DNA from: Amycolatopsis sp. A133
GTDB taxonomy: Bacteria > Actinomycetota > Actinomycetes > Mycobacteriales > Pseudonocardiaceae
Reading direction: 5' to 3'
DNA: 64,000 nucleotides
NCBI RefSeq assembly: GCF_031082405.1
Contig: NZ_JAVHJU010000007.1
Span: 358,846 to 422,845 of the forward strand
Shown here piece after piece: positions 33,468 to 42,840 of this stretch. The notes under the pieces were generated by a model. The model was not told where the DNA came from, ran no database searches, and saw only the letters and a list, made by a program, of their open reading frames with translations. The position numbers were made by a program, and so were the translations under genes. Each line of letters starts with the position of its first letter. The first letter of the stretch is position 1.

Positions 33468-35099
33468 ATGTCTTCCCCCTTTCCGTTGCAGGCCAAGAAC
33501 GTCGTCTTCGGCTACGGCGCCCGCGTCGTCCTCGACGGCGTCTCGCTGACCGCGTCCGCCGGGCAGCGGCTCGGCCTGGTCGGCGAGAACGGCAGCGGCA
33601 AGTCCACGCTGCTGAGGCTGCTCGCCGGGCTGGAAGAACCGCGCTCCGGCGAGGTGCTGCGCGGCCCGGACGTCGGGTTTCTGCTGCAGGAACTGCCGTT
33701 CCCGATGGACGCCACGTTCGCCGGCGTGCTCGACGACGCGCTCGCCGAGATCCGGGCCGCCGCGGCCCGGCTCGACGAGCTGACCGCGGCCATGAGCGAC
33801 CGGCCCGACGACGCGGGCGTGCTCGAGGAGTATGGCCGGGTGCTGGAATGGGCCCAGGCCCACGACCTCTGGGACGCCGACCGCCGCGCGAAGCTCGTCT
33901 GCGACGGGCTCGGCCTCGGCGGGGTCGAACCGGACCGGCGGCTCGGCACGCTCTCGGGCGGGCAGCGGTCGCGGCTGGGCCTGGCCGCGCTGCTGATCCG
34001 CCGTCCGGAGACGCTCCTGCTCGACGAGCCGACCAACCACCTCGACGACACCGCGATGGCGTTCCTCGAACGCCACCTCACCGAGCTGACCGGGATCGTG
34101 GTGCTGTCCTCGCACGACCGGGTGTTCCTCGACGCCGTCTGCACCGACATCGTCGACCTCGATCCGGCCGCCGCGGACCGGCAGGCCGGCGGCGCGGTGC
34201 GCTACGGCGGCAGCTACACCGATTACCTCGGGCACAAGAAGGCCGAACGAGCGCGGTGGGAGCAGCGCTACGCCGAGGAACAGGAGGAGCTGAAGGAGCT
34301 GCGGGAAACCGTCGAGGTCACCGCCCGCAACGTCGCCTACGGCCGCGGCCCGCGCGACAACGACAAGTTCATCCACGCGTTCAAGGGCGCCCGCGTCCAG
34401 AAGACGATCTCGCGGCGGGTGCGCGATGCCGAGCAGCGCCTGGAAAACCTCGAACGCGACCAGGTGCGCAAACCGCCGGCGCCGCTGCGGTTCCGGGCCG
34501 GGCTCACCGGCCGTGCCACCGGCGACGGACCGGCGATTTCGGTGCGGTCACTGGAAGTCCCGGGGCGGTTGTCGCTGCCGCGGCTGGACGTCGGCGGTTC
34601 GGCCCGGCTGCTCGTCACCGGCGGGAACGGCGCGGGGAAGTCGACGCTGCTCTCGGTGCTGGCCGGGCGGCTCGCGCCCGCGAACGGGACGGTCCACTTC
34701 GGACACGGCGTGCGCGTCGGGTTGCTGGAGCAGGACGTCGTGTTCGACGCACCGGAACGGACGGCGGCCTGGGCGTACCGGGACGCCCTCGGCGAGGACG
34801 CTCCCCCGCTGAGCCGGCTCGGCCTGCTGGCGTCACGGGATCTGCGGCAGCCGGTGGGTGCGCTGTCGGTCGGTCAGCGGCGGCGGCTGGCGCTGGCGAT
34901 CCTGCTCGCCGAACCGCCGGACGTCCTCCTGCTCGACGAGCCGACGAACCACATCTCCTTGACCCTGGCGGAAGAACTGTTCGCGGCCTTGGAAACGGCA
35001 CCGGGCGCGGTGGTCATCGCGTCCCACGACCGCTGGCTGCGCCGCGACTGGCCCGGCGACCACCTGCAACTGACCGACGGCCACTCCGCCCCCGCGTAG
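33468..35099 (+). CDS. ABC-F family ATPase, ribosome-protection type candidate
   Basis: A 543-aa soluble protein with two ABC cassettes and no membrane domain. The first site is complete (GENGSGKST, LSGGQRSRLGLA, LLLDEPTNHLDD). The second has GGNGAGKST, a degenerate signature LSVGQRRRLALA and LLLDEPTNHISL. The linker between them (about 250-330) is charged and helical, as in factors that reach into the ribosomal P/E site. Self-resistance to ribosome-targeting antibiotics is a known role in actinomycetes, while translation-factor roles also exist. The neighbouring MarR regulator favours inducible resistance. Confidence 0.88.
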   Translation: MSSPFPLQAKNVVFGYGARVVLDGVSLTASAGQRLGLVGENGSGKSTLLRLLAGLEEPRSGEVLRGPDVGFLLQELPFPMDATFAGVLDDALAEIRAAAARLDELTAAMSDRPDDAGVLEEYGRVLEWAQAHDLWDADRRAKLVCDGLGLGGVEPDRRLGTLSGGQRSRLGLAALLIRRPETLLLDEPTNHLDDTAMAFLERHLTELTGIVVLSSHDRVFLDAVCTDIVDLDPAAADRQAGGAVRYGGSYTDYLGHKKAERARWEQRYAEEQEELKELRETVEVTARNVAYGRGPRDNDKFIHAFKGARVQKTISRRVRDAEQRLENLERDQVRKPPAPLRFRAGLTGRATGDGPAISVRSLEVPGRLSLPRLDVGGSARLLVTGGNGAGKSTLLSVLAGRLAPANGTVHFGHGVRVGLLEQDVVFDAPERTAAWAYRDALGEDAPPLSRLGLLASRDLRQPVGALSVGQRRRLALAILLAEPPDVLLLDEPTNHISLTLAEELFAALETAPGAVVIASHDRWLRRDWPGDHLQLTDGHSAPA

Positions 35100-35117
35100 C
35101 TTGTTATCCACCTGCCA

Positions 35118-35149
35118 AGGACGGAGCTTTCACGTGAAAGCTCCGTCCT
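35118..35149. terminator. 32-bp perfect palindrome
   Basis: AGGACGGAGCTTTCAC is followed directly by its reverse complement. It lies between the convergent ABC-F gene and mshC. The core GAGCTTTCACGTGAAAGCTC is shared with the terminator at 54177-54202. Confidence 0.75.
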
Positions 35150-35178
35150 CGGTCGTCGGCGGCGGCACTTTCGTAGGG

Positions 35179-36417
35179 TTAGAGGGTGATGCCGAGGAGG
35201 GCGTCGACGGCGTCGCGGATCAGGGCCGGGGCGGCCGGGTCGGTGCCGTCGCGGCGGAGGGCCTCGTTCGCCCACGCGTCGATCGCCGCCAGGGCCTTCG
35301 GGGTGTCGAGGTCGTCGGACAGGTGGTCGCGCAGCCGCGTGACGGTGTCCTCGGCCGACGGGCCGGTGGCCAGCGAGACGGCTTCCCGCCAGCGGGCGAG
35401 CCGGGCTTCGGCGTCGGCCAGCAGCTGCGCCGTCCACGGCCGGTCTTCGCGGTAGTGGCCGGCGAACAGCGCGAGCCGGATCGCGCCCGGGTCGACCTGG
35501 TCGGCCCGCAGCCGCGAGACGAACACGAGGTTCCCGCGCGACTTCGACATCTTCTCGCCGTCGAGGCCGATCATCCCGGCGTGCACGTAGTGGCGGGCGA
35601 ACGGGCCGTCCTTGGCCACGGCCTCGGCGTGCGCCGCGCTGTACTCGTGGTGCGGGAAGATCAGGTCCGAACCACCGCCCTGGAGGTCGAACCCGAGGCC
35701 CAGCCGGTTGACCGCGATCGCGCTGCACTCGATGTGCCAGCCCGGGCGGCCGGGGCCGAGCTCGGACTCCCACGACGGCTCGCCTTCGCGGGCCACGCGC
35801 CACAGCAGCGCGTCCAGCGGGTGGCGCTTGCCGGCGCGGTCGGGGTCGCCGCCGCGCTCGGCGAAGAACTTCGCCATGGTTTCGGCGTCGTAGTTCGACT
35901 CGTAGCCGAACCTGCCGGTCGCCGTGTGGTCGAAGTAGACGTCCGGGAACTCCGCGTCGTCGGCGCGGTACGCGGCCCCGTTGGCCAGCAGCTTCGCGAT
36001 GACCTCGACGATCTCCGGGATGCTCTCCACGGCGCCGACGAACTGCTTCGGCGGGAGCACGCGCAGCGCGGTCATGTCCTCGCGGAACAGCGCCGTCTCG
36101 CGCATGCCCAGCACGACCCAGTCGTCCTGGTCGCGCGCGGCCCGCTCCAGCAGCGGCTCGTCGATGTCGGTGACGTTCTGCACGTAGTGGACGTCGTGCC
36201 CGTTGTCCCGCCAGATGCGGTTCACCAGGTCGAAGGCGAGGTACGTCGCGGCGTGCCCCAGATGCGTCGCGTCGTAGGGCGTGATGCCGCAGACGTACAT
36301 CCGGGCGGTGGCGCCGGGCGCGGTCGGGCGGATCTGCCCGGTGGCCGTGTCGTGGAGCCGCAGCGGGCGGGGGGTGCCGGGGATGCGGGGCACGTCGACC
36401 GATGACCAAGTCTGCAT
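35179..36417 (-). CDS. mshC: Mycothiol cysteine ligase
   Basis: Ligates cysteine to GlcN-Ins in mycothiol synthesis, ATP-dependent. 412 aa, derived from the CysRS fold. The HIGH-like motif is HLGH (52-55), zinc ligands include Cys43 and the Cys in HIECSAIA, and the KMSKS loop reads KMSKSRGN. The opening [14 protein letters not shown] and lack of the long CysRS anticodon domain distinguish it from cysS. TACAGT 6 nt before ATG 36417 suggests leaderless expression. The gene supports an actinomycete host. Confidence 0.95.
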   Translation of the reverse strand: MQTWSSVDVPRIPGTPRPLRLHDTATGQIRPTAPGATARMYVCGITPYDATHLGHAATYLAFDLVNRIWRDNGHDVHYVQNVTDIDEPLLERAARDQDDWVVLGMRETALFREDMTALRVLPPKQFVGAVESIPEIVEVIAKLLANGAAYRADDAEFPDVYFDHTATGRFGYESNYDAETMAKFFAERGGDPDRAGKRHPLDALLWRVAREGEPSWESELGPGRPGWHIECSAIAVNRLGLGFDLQGGGSDLIFPHHEYSAAHAEAVAKDGPFARHYVHAGMIGLDGEKMSKSRGNLVFVSRLRADQVDPGAIRLALFAGHYREDRPWTAQLLADAEARLARWREAVSLATGPSAEDTVTRLRDHLSDDLDTPKALAAIDAWANEALRRDGTDPAAPALIRDAVDALLGITL

Positions 36418-36441
36418 ACCCCGACTGTAAGGGCTGACGCG

Positions 36442-37218
36442 TCAGGTCTTCCCGAGCGGTGGGACGAGCCTCACGCGCGCGTAGGCTTCGATGGCCCGCG
36501 CCAGCCACGCCGGCAGCTCCGGGTCGGCCCCCGCGGCCAGTTCCCGCTGCCGGGGATCGGTGACGTAGAGCCCGCCCATCGCGGCGTAGGCCGGGGCGGT
36601 CGGCTGCCAGAAGTGGCTCACCGCTTCGTAGTGCTCGGCGACGGCGTCGAGCGCGGCGGGGTCTTCCGGCGCCGCACCGGAGCGCATCACGGCGGCCAGC
36701 CGCCGGAACAAGGCCGCGCTCCGGGCGGCGGCCTGCTCGTAGTCCGCGGCGGTGAGCCCCTCCTGGGCGGCCTGGGCGGTGTCGAACGCCACGGCGGCGC
36801 CCTCGCCGAACGTCTCGCGGTAGTTCTGCCGCATGGCGGCGCTGTCCTTGCGCAGCCCGGCGAAGAACCGGTCCGGGTCGCCGATCCGGGCGTGGTGCAG
36901 GTCGGCGATCGTCTCCTCGACGGTGGCGATGACCCGGTCGAGCCGGCGCCGCTCCTCCTCCAGCTGGGCCAGGTGCCCGCGCAGCGCGGCCGCCTCGTCG
37001 ACCTGGTCGCCCAGCACGGCCCCGATCTCGGCCAGGCCGAGCCCGAGCCGCCGCAGCAGCAGGATGCGCTGCAGGCGCAGCAGTTCGAGCCGCCCATACC
37101 AGCGGTAACCGTTCGCGGCCACCGAAGCCGGCGTGAGCAGGCCGATCGCGTCGTAGTGGCGGAGCATCCGCGCCGACACGCCCGACGCCTTCGCGACCTG
37201 GCTGATCGAGTACCGCAT
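36442..37218 (-). CDS. MerR-family regulator
   Basis: A 258-aa protein. An N-terminal MerR winged helix (YSISQVAKASGVSARMLRHYDAIGLL) is followed by a long dimerisation coiled coil (about 75-115). A TipAS-like antibiotic-binding helical domain (about 125-255, FAGLRKDSAAMRQNYRETFGEG, YAAMGGLYVTDPRQRELAAG) forms the rest. TipAL-type proteins bind cyclic thiopeptides or other ligands. The divergent amidohydrolase promoter carries a 19-bp spacer, the hallmark of MerR activation. Confidence 0.87.
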   Translation of the reverse strand: MRYSISQVAKASGVSARMLRHYDAIGLLTPASVAANGYRWYGRLELLRLQRILLLRRLGLGLAEIGAVLGDQVDEAAALRGHLAQLEEERRRLDRVIATVEETIADLHHARIGDPDRFFAGLRKDSAAMRQNYRETFGEGAAVAFDTAQAAQEGLTAADYEQAAARSAALFRRLAAVMRSGAAPEDPAALDAVAEHYEAVSHFWQPTAPAYAAMGGLYVTDPRQRELAAGADPELPAWLARAIEAYARVRLVPPLGKT

Positions 37219-37231
37219 CCGGCCAGCTTGG

Positions 37232-37264
37232 AGTTGACCTTCACACCATGTCAACTTCTACCGT
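37232..37264 (+). promoter_or_regulatory. MerR-type promoter of the amidohydrolase gene
   Basis: TTGACC (37234-37239) and TACCGT (37259-37264) are separated by 19 bp. AGTTGAC (37232-37238) and GTCAACT (37250-37256) form a dyad within that spacing. The -10 ends 6 nt before GTG 37271, so the transcript is probably leaderless. Confidence 0.7.
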
Positions 37265-37270
37265 GCAGCC

Positions 37271-38536
37271 GTGACCACCACCATCACCGGCGCCCGCGTC
37301 TTCGACGGCGAGCGCCGCACCGACCACACCGCCGTCCGGCTCGACGGCGGCCGCATCGCCGCGGTCGGCGCCGACACCCTGCTCCGGCCCGGCGACGAGC
37401 ACGTCGACGCCCGCGGCGGCACCCTGCTGCCGGGCCTGATCGACGCCCACGTGCACCTGCTGCCCGGCGCGCCCCGGCAGGCAATCACCTTCGGCGTCAC
37501 GACCGTGCTCGACATGTTCAGCAAGCCGGACACGGTCCGGGAGGCCCTGGCCCGCGGCGCCGGGCCGGACTGCGCCGACGTGCGGTCCTCCAGCGTCGGG
37601 GCGACGGCGCCGGGCGGGCACCCGAGCATGATGTACGCGCCCTTCCCGGTCGTGACCGGACCGCAGGACGCCGAGCGGTTCGTCGCCGGCCGCGTCGCCG
37701 AGGGCGCGGCGCACCTCAAGGTGCTCTACGACGACGGGACCGGCGGCCCGATGCCGATGCCGTCGCTCGACGTGCCGACGATCGCGGCGCTGACCGAGGC
37801 CGCGCACCGGGCGGGCCTGGTCGTCGCGGCACACGTGTCGACCGCGCGCGGAGCCGTGGACCTCCTGTCCACCGGCGTCGACGTGCTGGCCCACGTGCCG
37901 TTCGACGCGCTGACCGCGAGCCAGGTCGACGCCATCGCCGCCGCGGGGGTGGCGGTGGTCTCGACGCTGTCGGTGGCCGACGGCTTCCCGGGCGACGGCG
38001 GTCTGCTCGCCGAGCCCGCGCTCGCCGCCCGTCTGGGTCCCGCGTGGCGCGGGGTCCTCGAACGGCAGGGCCGGCGGTGGCTGCCACCGCAGCTGCCGGA
38101 CTTCGCGGCCGCGCGGGCCAACGCCCGGCTGCTGCACCAGGCCGGCGTGCCGCTGCCGGCCGGGACGGACGCCCCCAACCCCGGCACCGTCCACGGCGCG
38201 AGCCTGCACCGGGAGCTGGGGCACCTGGTGGCCGCGGGACTCGCCCCGGCAGCGGCGCTGACCGCGGCGACGGCCCGCCCGGCGGACGTGTTCGGGCTGG
38301 CCGACCGCGGCCGGATCCGCCCCGGGCTGCGCGCGGACCTGGTCCTGGTCGACGGGCGCCCGGACGAGGACATCACCGCGACGCAGCGGCTCACCGCGGT
38401 CTGGAAGCAGGGCGTCCGCGCGGATCCGGGCGGTTACGTCGGCTCGGCCGACGAGCAAGCGGGCCTGGCCGCTCTGCGGGCGCAGACCGAGAAGGTGATC
38501 GCCGCCGTCCGCGACCGGTTCGGGGTGCAGCTGTGA
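37271..38536 (+). CDS. Metal-dependent amidohydrolase
   Basis: A 421-aa amidohydrolase of the imidazolonepropionase-like group. The metal motif is LIDAHVHLLPGA, the Lys position reads AAHLKVLYDD, later His ligands lie in VVAAHVST and DVLAHVPFDA, and the catalytic Asp lies in PAGTDAPNPG. The C-terminal composite beta-domain follows (GRIRPGLRADLVLVDGRPDE). Substrate unknown; MerR/TipAS-like control hints at a xenobiotic or antibiotic-like inducer. Confidence 0.87.
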   Translation: MTTTITGARVFDGERRTDHTAVRLDGGRIAAVGADTLLRPGDEHVDARGGTLLPGLIDAHVHLLPGAPRQAITFGVTTVLDMFSKPDTVREALARGAGPDCADVRSSSVGATAPGGHPSMMYAPFPVVTGPQDAERFVAGRVAEGAAHLKVLYDDGTGGPMPMPSLDVPTIAALTEAAHRAGLVVAAHVSTARGAVDLLSTGVDVLAHVPFDALTASQVDAIAAAGVAVVSTLSVADGFPGDGGLLAEPALAARLGPAWRGVLERQGRRWLPPQLPDFAAARANARLLHQAGVPLPAGTDAPNPGTVHGASLHRELGHLVAAGLAPAAALTAATARPADVFGLADRGRIRPGLRADLVLVDGRPDEDITATQRLTAVWKQGVRADPGGYVGSADEQAGLAALRAQTEKVIAAVRDRFGVQL

Positions 38537-38538
38537 GC

Positions 38539-38570
38539 GGCGCTCACGCAGCCGAAGCTGCGTGAGCGCC
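38539..38570. terminator. 14-bp hairpin with CGAA loop
   Basis: 38539-38552 pairs perfectly with 38557-38570 across a CGAA tetraloop. It lies between the convergent amidohydrolase and VWA genes. Confidence 0.7.
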
Positions 38571-38578
38571 TGCCCGGA

Positions 38579-40540
38579 TCACCGCCGGGTGCGCAGGTAG
38601 TCCCCCACCACCGCCGCGCCCAGGCCGTCGAGGTCCGGGGCGATCACGCGGCCGCCCGATCTCCGCGCGATGAGGTCCACGAAGGACGTCAGCCGCGGGT
38701 CGTCGCCCAGGCGGAACACCGAGATCGACGCGCCCAGCTTGGCCAGCCGGTCCACTTCGGACAGTGTCTTGTGGAGGGTCCGGGGCAACGGCGGGTAGTC
38801 GAAGACCGCCTCGCCGTCGGGCTCCAGGTGAGCCGTCGGCTCCCCGTCGGTGACCATCAGGACCACCGGCTGGGCGTCCGGGTGCCGCCGCAAGTGCTGC
38901 CCGGCGAGCAGCAGCCCGTGGTGGGCGTTGGTGCCCTGCTCCCACGCGCCCTCCAGGCCGACCAGCTCCGGCAGCTCCACCGACTGCGCGTAGCGGCCGA
39001 ACGTGATCAGCTGCAGCGCGTCGTTGCGGAAGCGGGTGCTGATCAGCTGGTGCAGCGCGAGCGCGGTGCGCTTCATCGGCAGCCAGCGCCCTTCCTGCAC
39101 CATCGACCACGACGTGTCGACCAGCAGCGCCACCGCCGCGCGGGAGCGGTGCTCGGTCTCGACCACTTCGACGTCCTCGACGTCGAGGCGGACCTGGCGC
39201 TCGCCCACCGACACCGACCGCAGCACCGCGTTGCGGATGGTCCGCGGCACGTCCCAGGGCTGCATGTCCCCGAACCGCCACGGCCGCGACGCGCCGGTGG
39301 GCTCGCCGGCCGCGCCCGCCGACTCGGTTTCGCGCTCGCCGGTCTTGCCGCGCAGCGCGTTCACGATGTCCGACAGCGCCGTCTCGCCCAGGCGCCGCAA
39401 CGCCTTGGGCGACAACCGGAGCGAGCCGTCGGCTGCGCGCTCGAACAGGCCCTGGCGACGCAGCTCGCGCTCCAGTTCGGCCAGCCGGCGGGCGTCGACG
39501 CCCGCGTCCTTGCCGAGCTGGGCTTCCAGGGCCTCCAGGTCGATGTCCTCCAGCCGCGCGCCGGGGTAGGACTGGCCCAGCTGCTCGGCCAGCGCGTCCA
39601 GTTCGGCGAGATCCTGCATGGCCTGGGCGCCTTCGCCCATGCCGAGCGGGTTGTTGCCGCGGAAGCGCGCCGAGCCGGTCCAGTCCTCGCCCGGGCGCGC
39701 CGCCCGGAGCTGACTGTCCAATTGGGACAGCTGCTGCGCCAGCCGCGGGTCGCCGAACGCCTGCTGGGTCAGCTCGGCGAGTTCCGCGCGCTGCTCGGCC
39801 GACATCGAGTTGAGCATGCGCTGCGCGGCCGCCGACCGCTCGGCCAGCGCGTCGATCAGCTCCTCGACGTTCCGCGGGTTCTCGGGGAAGAACTCGCCGT
39901 GCTTGCCCATGAAGTCTTCGAAGCGCTGCTGGATGTCCTCGGCGCCGCGGGCGTGTGCCGCGAGGAGGTCGTTGAGGTCGGAGAGCATCTCGTTGATCCG
40001 CTCGACGTCCTCGGGTCCGGCGTTCTGCAGCGCCTGCTTCATGCCCTGGAACCGGGACTCCATCAGTTCCCGGCCGAGCAGGTCCCGGATCTGCTGGTAG
40101 TTCTCCCGGCCCTGCTCGGAGCGCCAGTCGTAGTTCGCGAGCTCGTTGACGGCCGCGGCCGTGCCCGGCGGCAACGCGTCGAGCTGGGCCTCCCGGAACC
40201 GGGCGTCGTCGTCCGGGTCCGGGAACAGCGTCCGCCGTTCGGCGTCGAGGGCCTCCTGCAGCAGGCGCTGGACCTCCTGGAGGGTGCCGTCGAGGTTGTT
40301 GCGCCGCTGGATCTGCGATCGGCGCTGCCAGAGCCGGCGGGTGAGCTCGTCGAGGCCCGCGGTGCGGTTCGTGCCGCGCCGCAGCATTTCCTCCAGCGCG
40401 GACCGCGGTGACGCCCCGGCCATGACGTCCCGGCCGATCTCGTCGAGCGCGTCGCGCAGGTCGGCCGGCGGCGCGAGCGGGTCCGGCCCGTCGTGCCACG
40501 GGCCGTAGGAGTAGCCGTCGGGGAGCGGGACCGCGGTCAT
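38579..40540 (-). CDS. VWA-domain protein paired with AAA+ ATPase
   Basis: A 653-aa soluble protein. A long helical N-terminal region (about 25-440) carries many Gln/Glu-rich segments. A C-terminal VWA domain (about 460-645) has a MIDAS of the form DTSWSM with later Thr and Asp (EQGTNAHHG, MVTDGEPTAHL). The set resembles the magnesium-chelatase ChlD-like partner of AAA+ proteins. It overlaps the ATPase stop by ATGA, so the two are made together, likely as a chaperone-like complex. The client is unknown. Confidence 0.82.
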   Translation of the reverse strand: MTAVPLPDGYSYGPWHDGPDPLAPPADLRDALDEIGRDVMAGASPRSALEEMLRRGTNRTAGLDELTRRLWQRRSQIQRRNNLDGTLQEVQRLLQEALDAERRTLFPDPDDDARFREAQLDALPPGTAAAVNELANYDWRSEQGRENYQQIRDLLGRELMESRFQGMKQALQNAGPEDVERINEMLSDLNDLLAAHARGAEDIQQRFEDFMGKHGEFFPENPRNVEELIDALAERSAAAQRMLNSMSAEQRAELAELTQQAFGDPRLAQQLSQLDSQLRAARPGEDWTGSARFRGNNPLGMGEGAQAMQDLAELDALAEQLGQSYPGARLEDIDLEALEAQLGKDAGVDARRLAELERELRRQGLFERAADGSLRLSPKALRRLGETALSDIVNALRGKTGERETESAGAAGEPTGASRPWRFGDMQPWDVPRTIRNAVLRSVSVGERQVRLDVEDVEVVETEHRSRAAVALLVDTSWSMVQEGRWLPMKRTALALHQLISTRFRNDALQLITFGRYAQSVELPELVGLEGAWEQGTNAHHGLLLAGQHLRRHPDAQPVVLMVTDGEPTAHLEPDGEAVFDYPPLPRTLHKTLSEVDRLAKLGASISVFRLGDDPRLTSFVDLIARRSGGRVIAPDLDGLGAAVVGDYLRTRR

Positions 40541-41934
40541 CGGCCGTAGACGGTCGTCGCGTCGTCGGAGTCCTTGGCGAGCCTTCGCGACAGGAACAGC
40601 GATTCGAGGGCGAGTTCGACGGCGGCCGCGATCCGACCGGCGGGCTCGTCGGCGGCGACGCCGGCCCGCTGGGCGACCTCGTGCAGCACCGGCAGCTCCG
40701 GCAGGGCTTCGAGGACGTCCTTGCCCGGCACGCGCTCGCCGGTGGCGACCAGGTGGCCGTTCGCGACCGCGTCGGCCAGCGGCCGCAGGTCGAGCCCGGC
40801 GAACCGGTCGCGCGCGGTCTCGGCGACGGCCAGGCGCAGCAGGTGCACGAGGTGCTCGATCTCGCGGCCCTCTTCACCGGGTTCGAACTCGATCTTGCCG
40901 CGCAGCACCGACGGCACGGCGTCGAGGTCGACCGGGCGCGCCACCGCGGGCTCCTCCCCCGTCAGCGCCGAGCGCCGCAGGGCCGCGGCCGCGACGGTCT
41001 CCGCCGCGGCGACGGCGAACCGCGCCGAGACGCCGGAGCGCTGGTCGACGACCGTGGACTCGCGGAGGTTCCGGACGAACCGGGCGAGCACCTCCAGCAG
41101 CGGCTCGCCGACTTCGGCGACGAGGTTCGCCTCCTGCCGCACGACCGCGACCTCCGACTCGACGTCGAGGGGGTAGTGGGTGCGGATCTCGGCGCCGAAG
41201 CGGTCCTTCAGCGGGGTGATGATCCGGCCGCGGTTCGTGTAGTCCTCGGGGTTCGCGGTCGCCACGAGCAGGACGTCCAAGGGCAGCCGCAGGGTGTAGC
41301 CGCGGACCTGGATGTCGCGCTCCTCCATCACGTTGAGCAGCGCGACCTGGATGCGCTCGGCGAGGTCGGGCAGCTCGTTGATGGCGACGATGCCGCGGTG
41401 GGCGCGCGGGACGAGGCCGAAGTGGATCGTCTCCGGGTCGCCGAGGCTGCGGCCTTCGGCCACCTTCACCGGGTCGACGTCGCCGATCAGGTCGCCGACC
41501 GAGGTGTCCGGCGTGGCGAGCTTTTCGGTGTAGCGCTCGGAGCGGTGGCGCCAGGCGACCGGCAGGTCGTCGCCGAGCTCGCCGGCGCGCCGGATCGACG
41601 CGGGCGTGATCGGCTGCAGCGGGTGTTCGCCCAGCTCGGAGCCTTCGATGACGGGCGTCCACTCGTCGAGCAGGCCGGCGAGGGTGCGCAGCAGGCGGGT
41701 CTTGCCCTGGCCGCGTTCCCCGAGCAGGACGACGTCGTGGCCGGCCAGCAGCGCGCGTTCGAGCTGCGGCAGCACGGTGCGGGAGAACCCGACGATGCCG
41801 GGCCAGGCGTCTTCGCCGTTCTTGAGGGCGGTCAGCAGGTTGTCGTGGATCTCTCGGGCGATCGGGCGCGGCTCGTACCCGGCCGCGCGCAGGGCCCCGG
41901 CGGTGCGGGGAAGAGCGTCTGGAACAGCGTTCAC
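40537..41934 (-). CDS. AAA+ ATPase, magnesium-chelatase ChlI-like
   Basis: A 465-aa AAA+ protein. It has a Walker A variant LLGERGQGKTRLLRTL, Walker B region GIVAINELPDLAERIQVALL, sensor ATANPEDYTNRGRI, and arginine-finger region TPLKDRFGAEIRTHYPLD. The Walker A GERGQGKT differs from the ChlI consensus only in length and context. It lies directly upstream of and overlapping a VWA protein, the usual AAA+-VWA partnership. No chlorophyll or cobalt chelatase genes are near, so a metal-chelatase role is not supported. Confidence 0.85.
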   Translation of the reverse strand: MNAVPDALPRTAGALRAAGYEPRPIAREIHDNLLTALKNGEDAWPGIVGFSRTVLPQLERALLAGHDVVLLGERGQGKTRLLRTLAGLLDEWTPVIEGSELGEHPLQPITPASIRRAGELGDDLPVAWRHRSERYTEKLATPDTSVGDLIGDVDPVKVAEGRSLGDPETIHFGLVPRAHRGIVAINELPDLAERIQVALLNVMEERDIQVRGYTLRLPLDVLLVATANPEDYTNRGRIITPLKDRFGAEIRTHYPLDVESEVAVVRQEANLVAEVGEPLLEVLARFVRNLRESTVVDQRSGVSARFAVAAAETVAAAALRRSALTGEEPAVARPVDLDAVPSVLRGKIEFEPGEEGREIEHLVHLLRLAVAETARDRFAGLDLRPLADAVANGHLVATGERVPGKDVLEALPELPVLHEVAQRAGVAADEPAGRIAAAVELALESLFLSRRLAKDSDDATTVYGR

Positions 41935-42021
41935 CTCCTCGACGCTACTGCCGGAACGGCGGTCCGTCGACGTGGAGCGGCTCCAGCGTGGGCGCGCACC
42001 CGGCTCAGGAGGGCGAGCCGG

Positions 42022-42027
42022 TAAAAT
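42022..42027 (+). promoter_or_regulatory. -10 box of a leaderless gene
   Basis: TAAAAT ends 8 nt before GTG 42036, with no Shine-Dalgarno between. Confidence 0.45.
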
Positions 42028-42035
42028 AGGGTGTC

Positions 42036-42833
42036 GTGTGCCGTCCCAGTGCGACTTTCGCCGTGTGGTCGAGCGCGTGGCTCAACGGGGCCGCCGCGTC
42101 CGACGATGTCCTCGATGCCCTGCTCGCGTGGGGTGAAGCCCACGACGTCGTGGCCGCCGACGCGGCCGCGGCCGACGCTTTCGCGCTCCCGCTGGCGTTC
42201 AACCGGGCGGCCACCCCGGTGCAGCTGCTGATGGCCCTGCGTTCGCAAGGAGCGAAATCCCTCCAGCTGGTCCTCCCCGTCCCGGGCGACGTCCGCGGCC
42301 TCGGCGGCGGCGGCCCGTTCACCGAAGCGGCGTTGCGTTCGGGCGACGCGCTGGTGCTCCCCGACCTCGGGTTCGGCGTGGTGCCGGAGCCGATCGCCGA
42401 AGGGCTGGTGCGCTGGACGGTCTACTCGCTGTCCTCGCCGACGACCCCGGAGTTCGTCCCGCTCGGCGAGGCCGAGCACGGCCTGACGGACGCGATCCGC
42501 GCCAGCGCCGGAGCGTTGCAGACGCTCGACGTGGCCTCCGACCGGCCGGGCGTGCGCGCGGAGCTGTCGGCCCACCTGCGTTCCCGCCCGGACGTCGACT
42601 GGCCGGCCGGCACCCCGGGACGCGCGTTGCGGGTGCTGCAACGGGCCGACGAGATCGCGGCGATCCTGGTGGTGGCCTCGACGGACGACCCGGGCGGAGC
42701 GCTTTCGGCGTCGGCATCGACGTTGCGGGCCCAGGCGTTGCGCCCCCTGTCGGACGCGGTCCGGACGGCTCGCTGCGCGGCGGTCAACGAAGCCGTGCGG
42801 GTGTTCGCGGAGCAGACGGCCCGCGAAGGCTGA
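42036..42833 (+). CDS. Conserved hypothetical protein
   Basis: A 265-aa predicted soluble actinobacterial protein with no recognised catalytic motif. Segments such as CRPSATFAVWSSAWLNGAAA, PVQLLMALRSQGAKSLQLVL and GDALVLPDLGFGVVPEPI suggest an alpha/beta fold repeated across the length. It is flanked by a leaderless promoter and, downstream, by a palindromic repeat. Function unknown. Confidence 0.75.
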   Translation: MCRPSATFAVWSSAWLNGAAASDDVLDALLAWGEAHDVVAADAAAADAFALPLAFNRAATPVQLLMALRSQGAKSLQLVLPVPGDVRGLGGGGPFTEAALRSGDALVLPDLGFGVVPEPIAEGLVRWTVYSLSSPTTPEFVPLGEAEHGLTDAIRASAGALQTLDVASDRPGVRAELSAHLRSRPDVDWPAGTPGRALRVLQRADEIAAILVVASTDDPGGALSASASTLRAQALRPLSDAVRTARCAAVNEAVRVFAEQTAREG

Positions 42834-42840
42834 CGCTTCC

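Noticed and set aside
40537..41934. Magnesium or cobalt chelatase subunit
   Set aside because: No large chelatase subunit, tetrapyrrole or cobalamin synthesis genes of that type are adjacent. Family resemblance alone is not enough.
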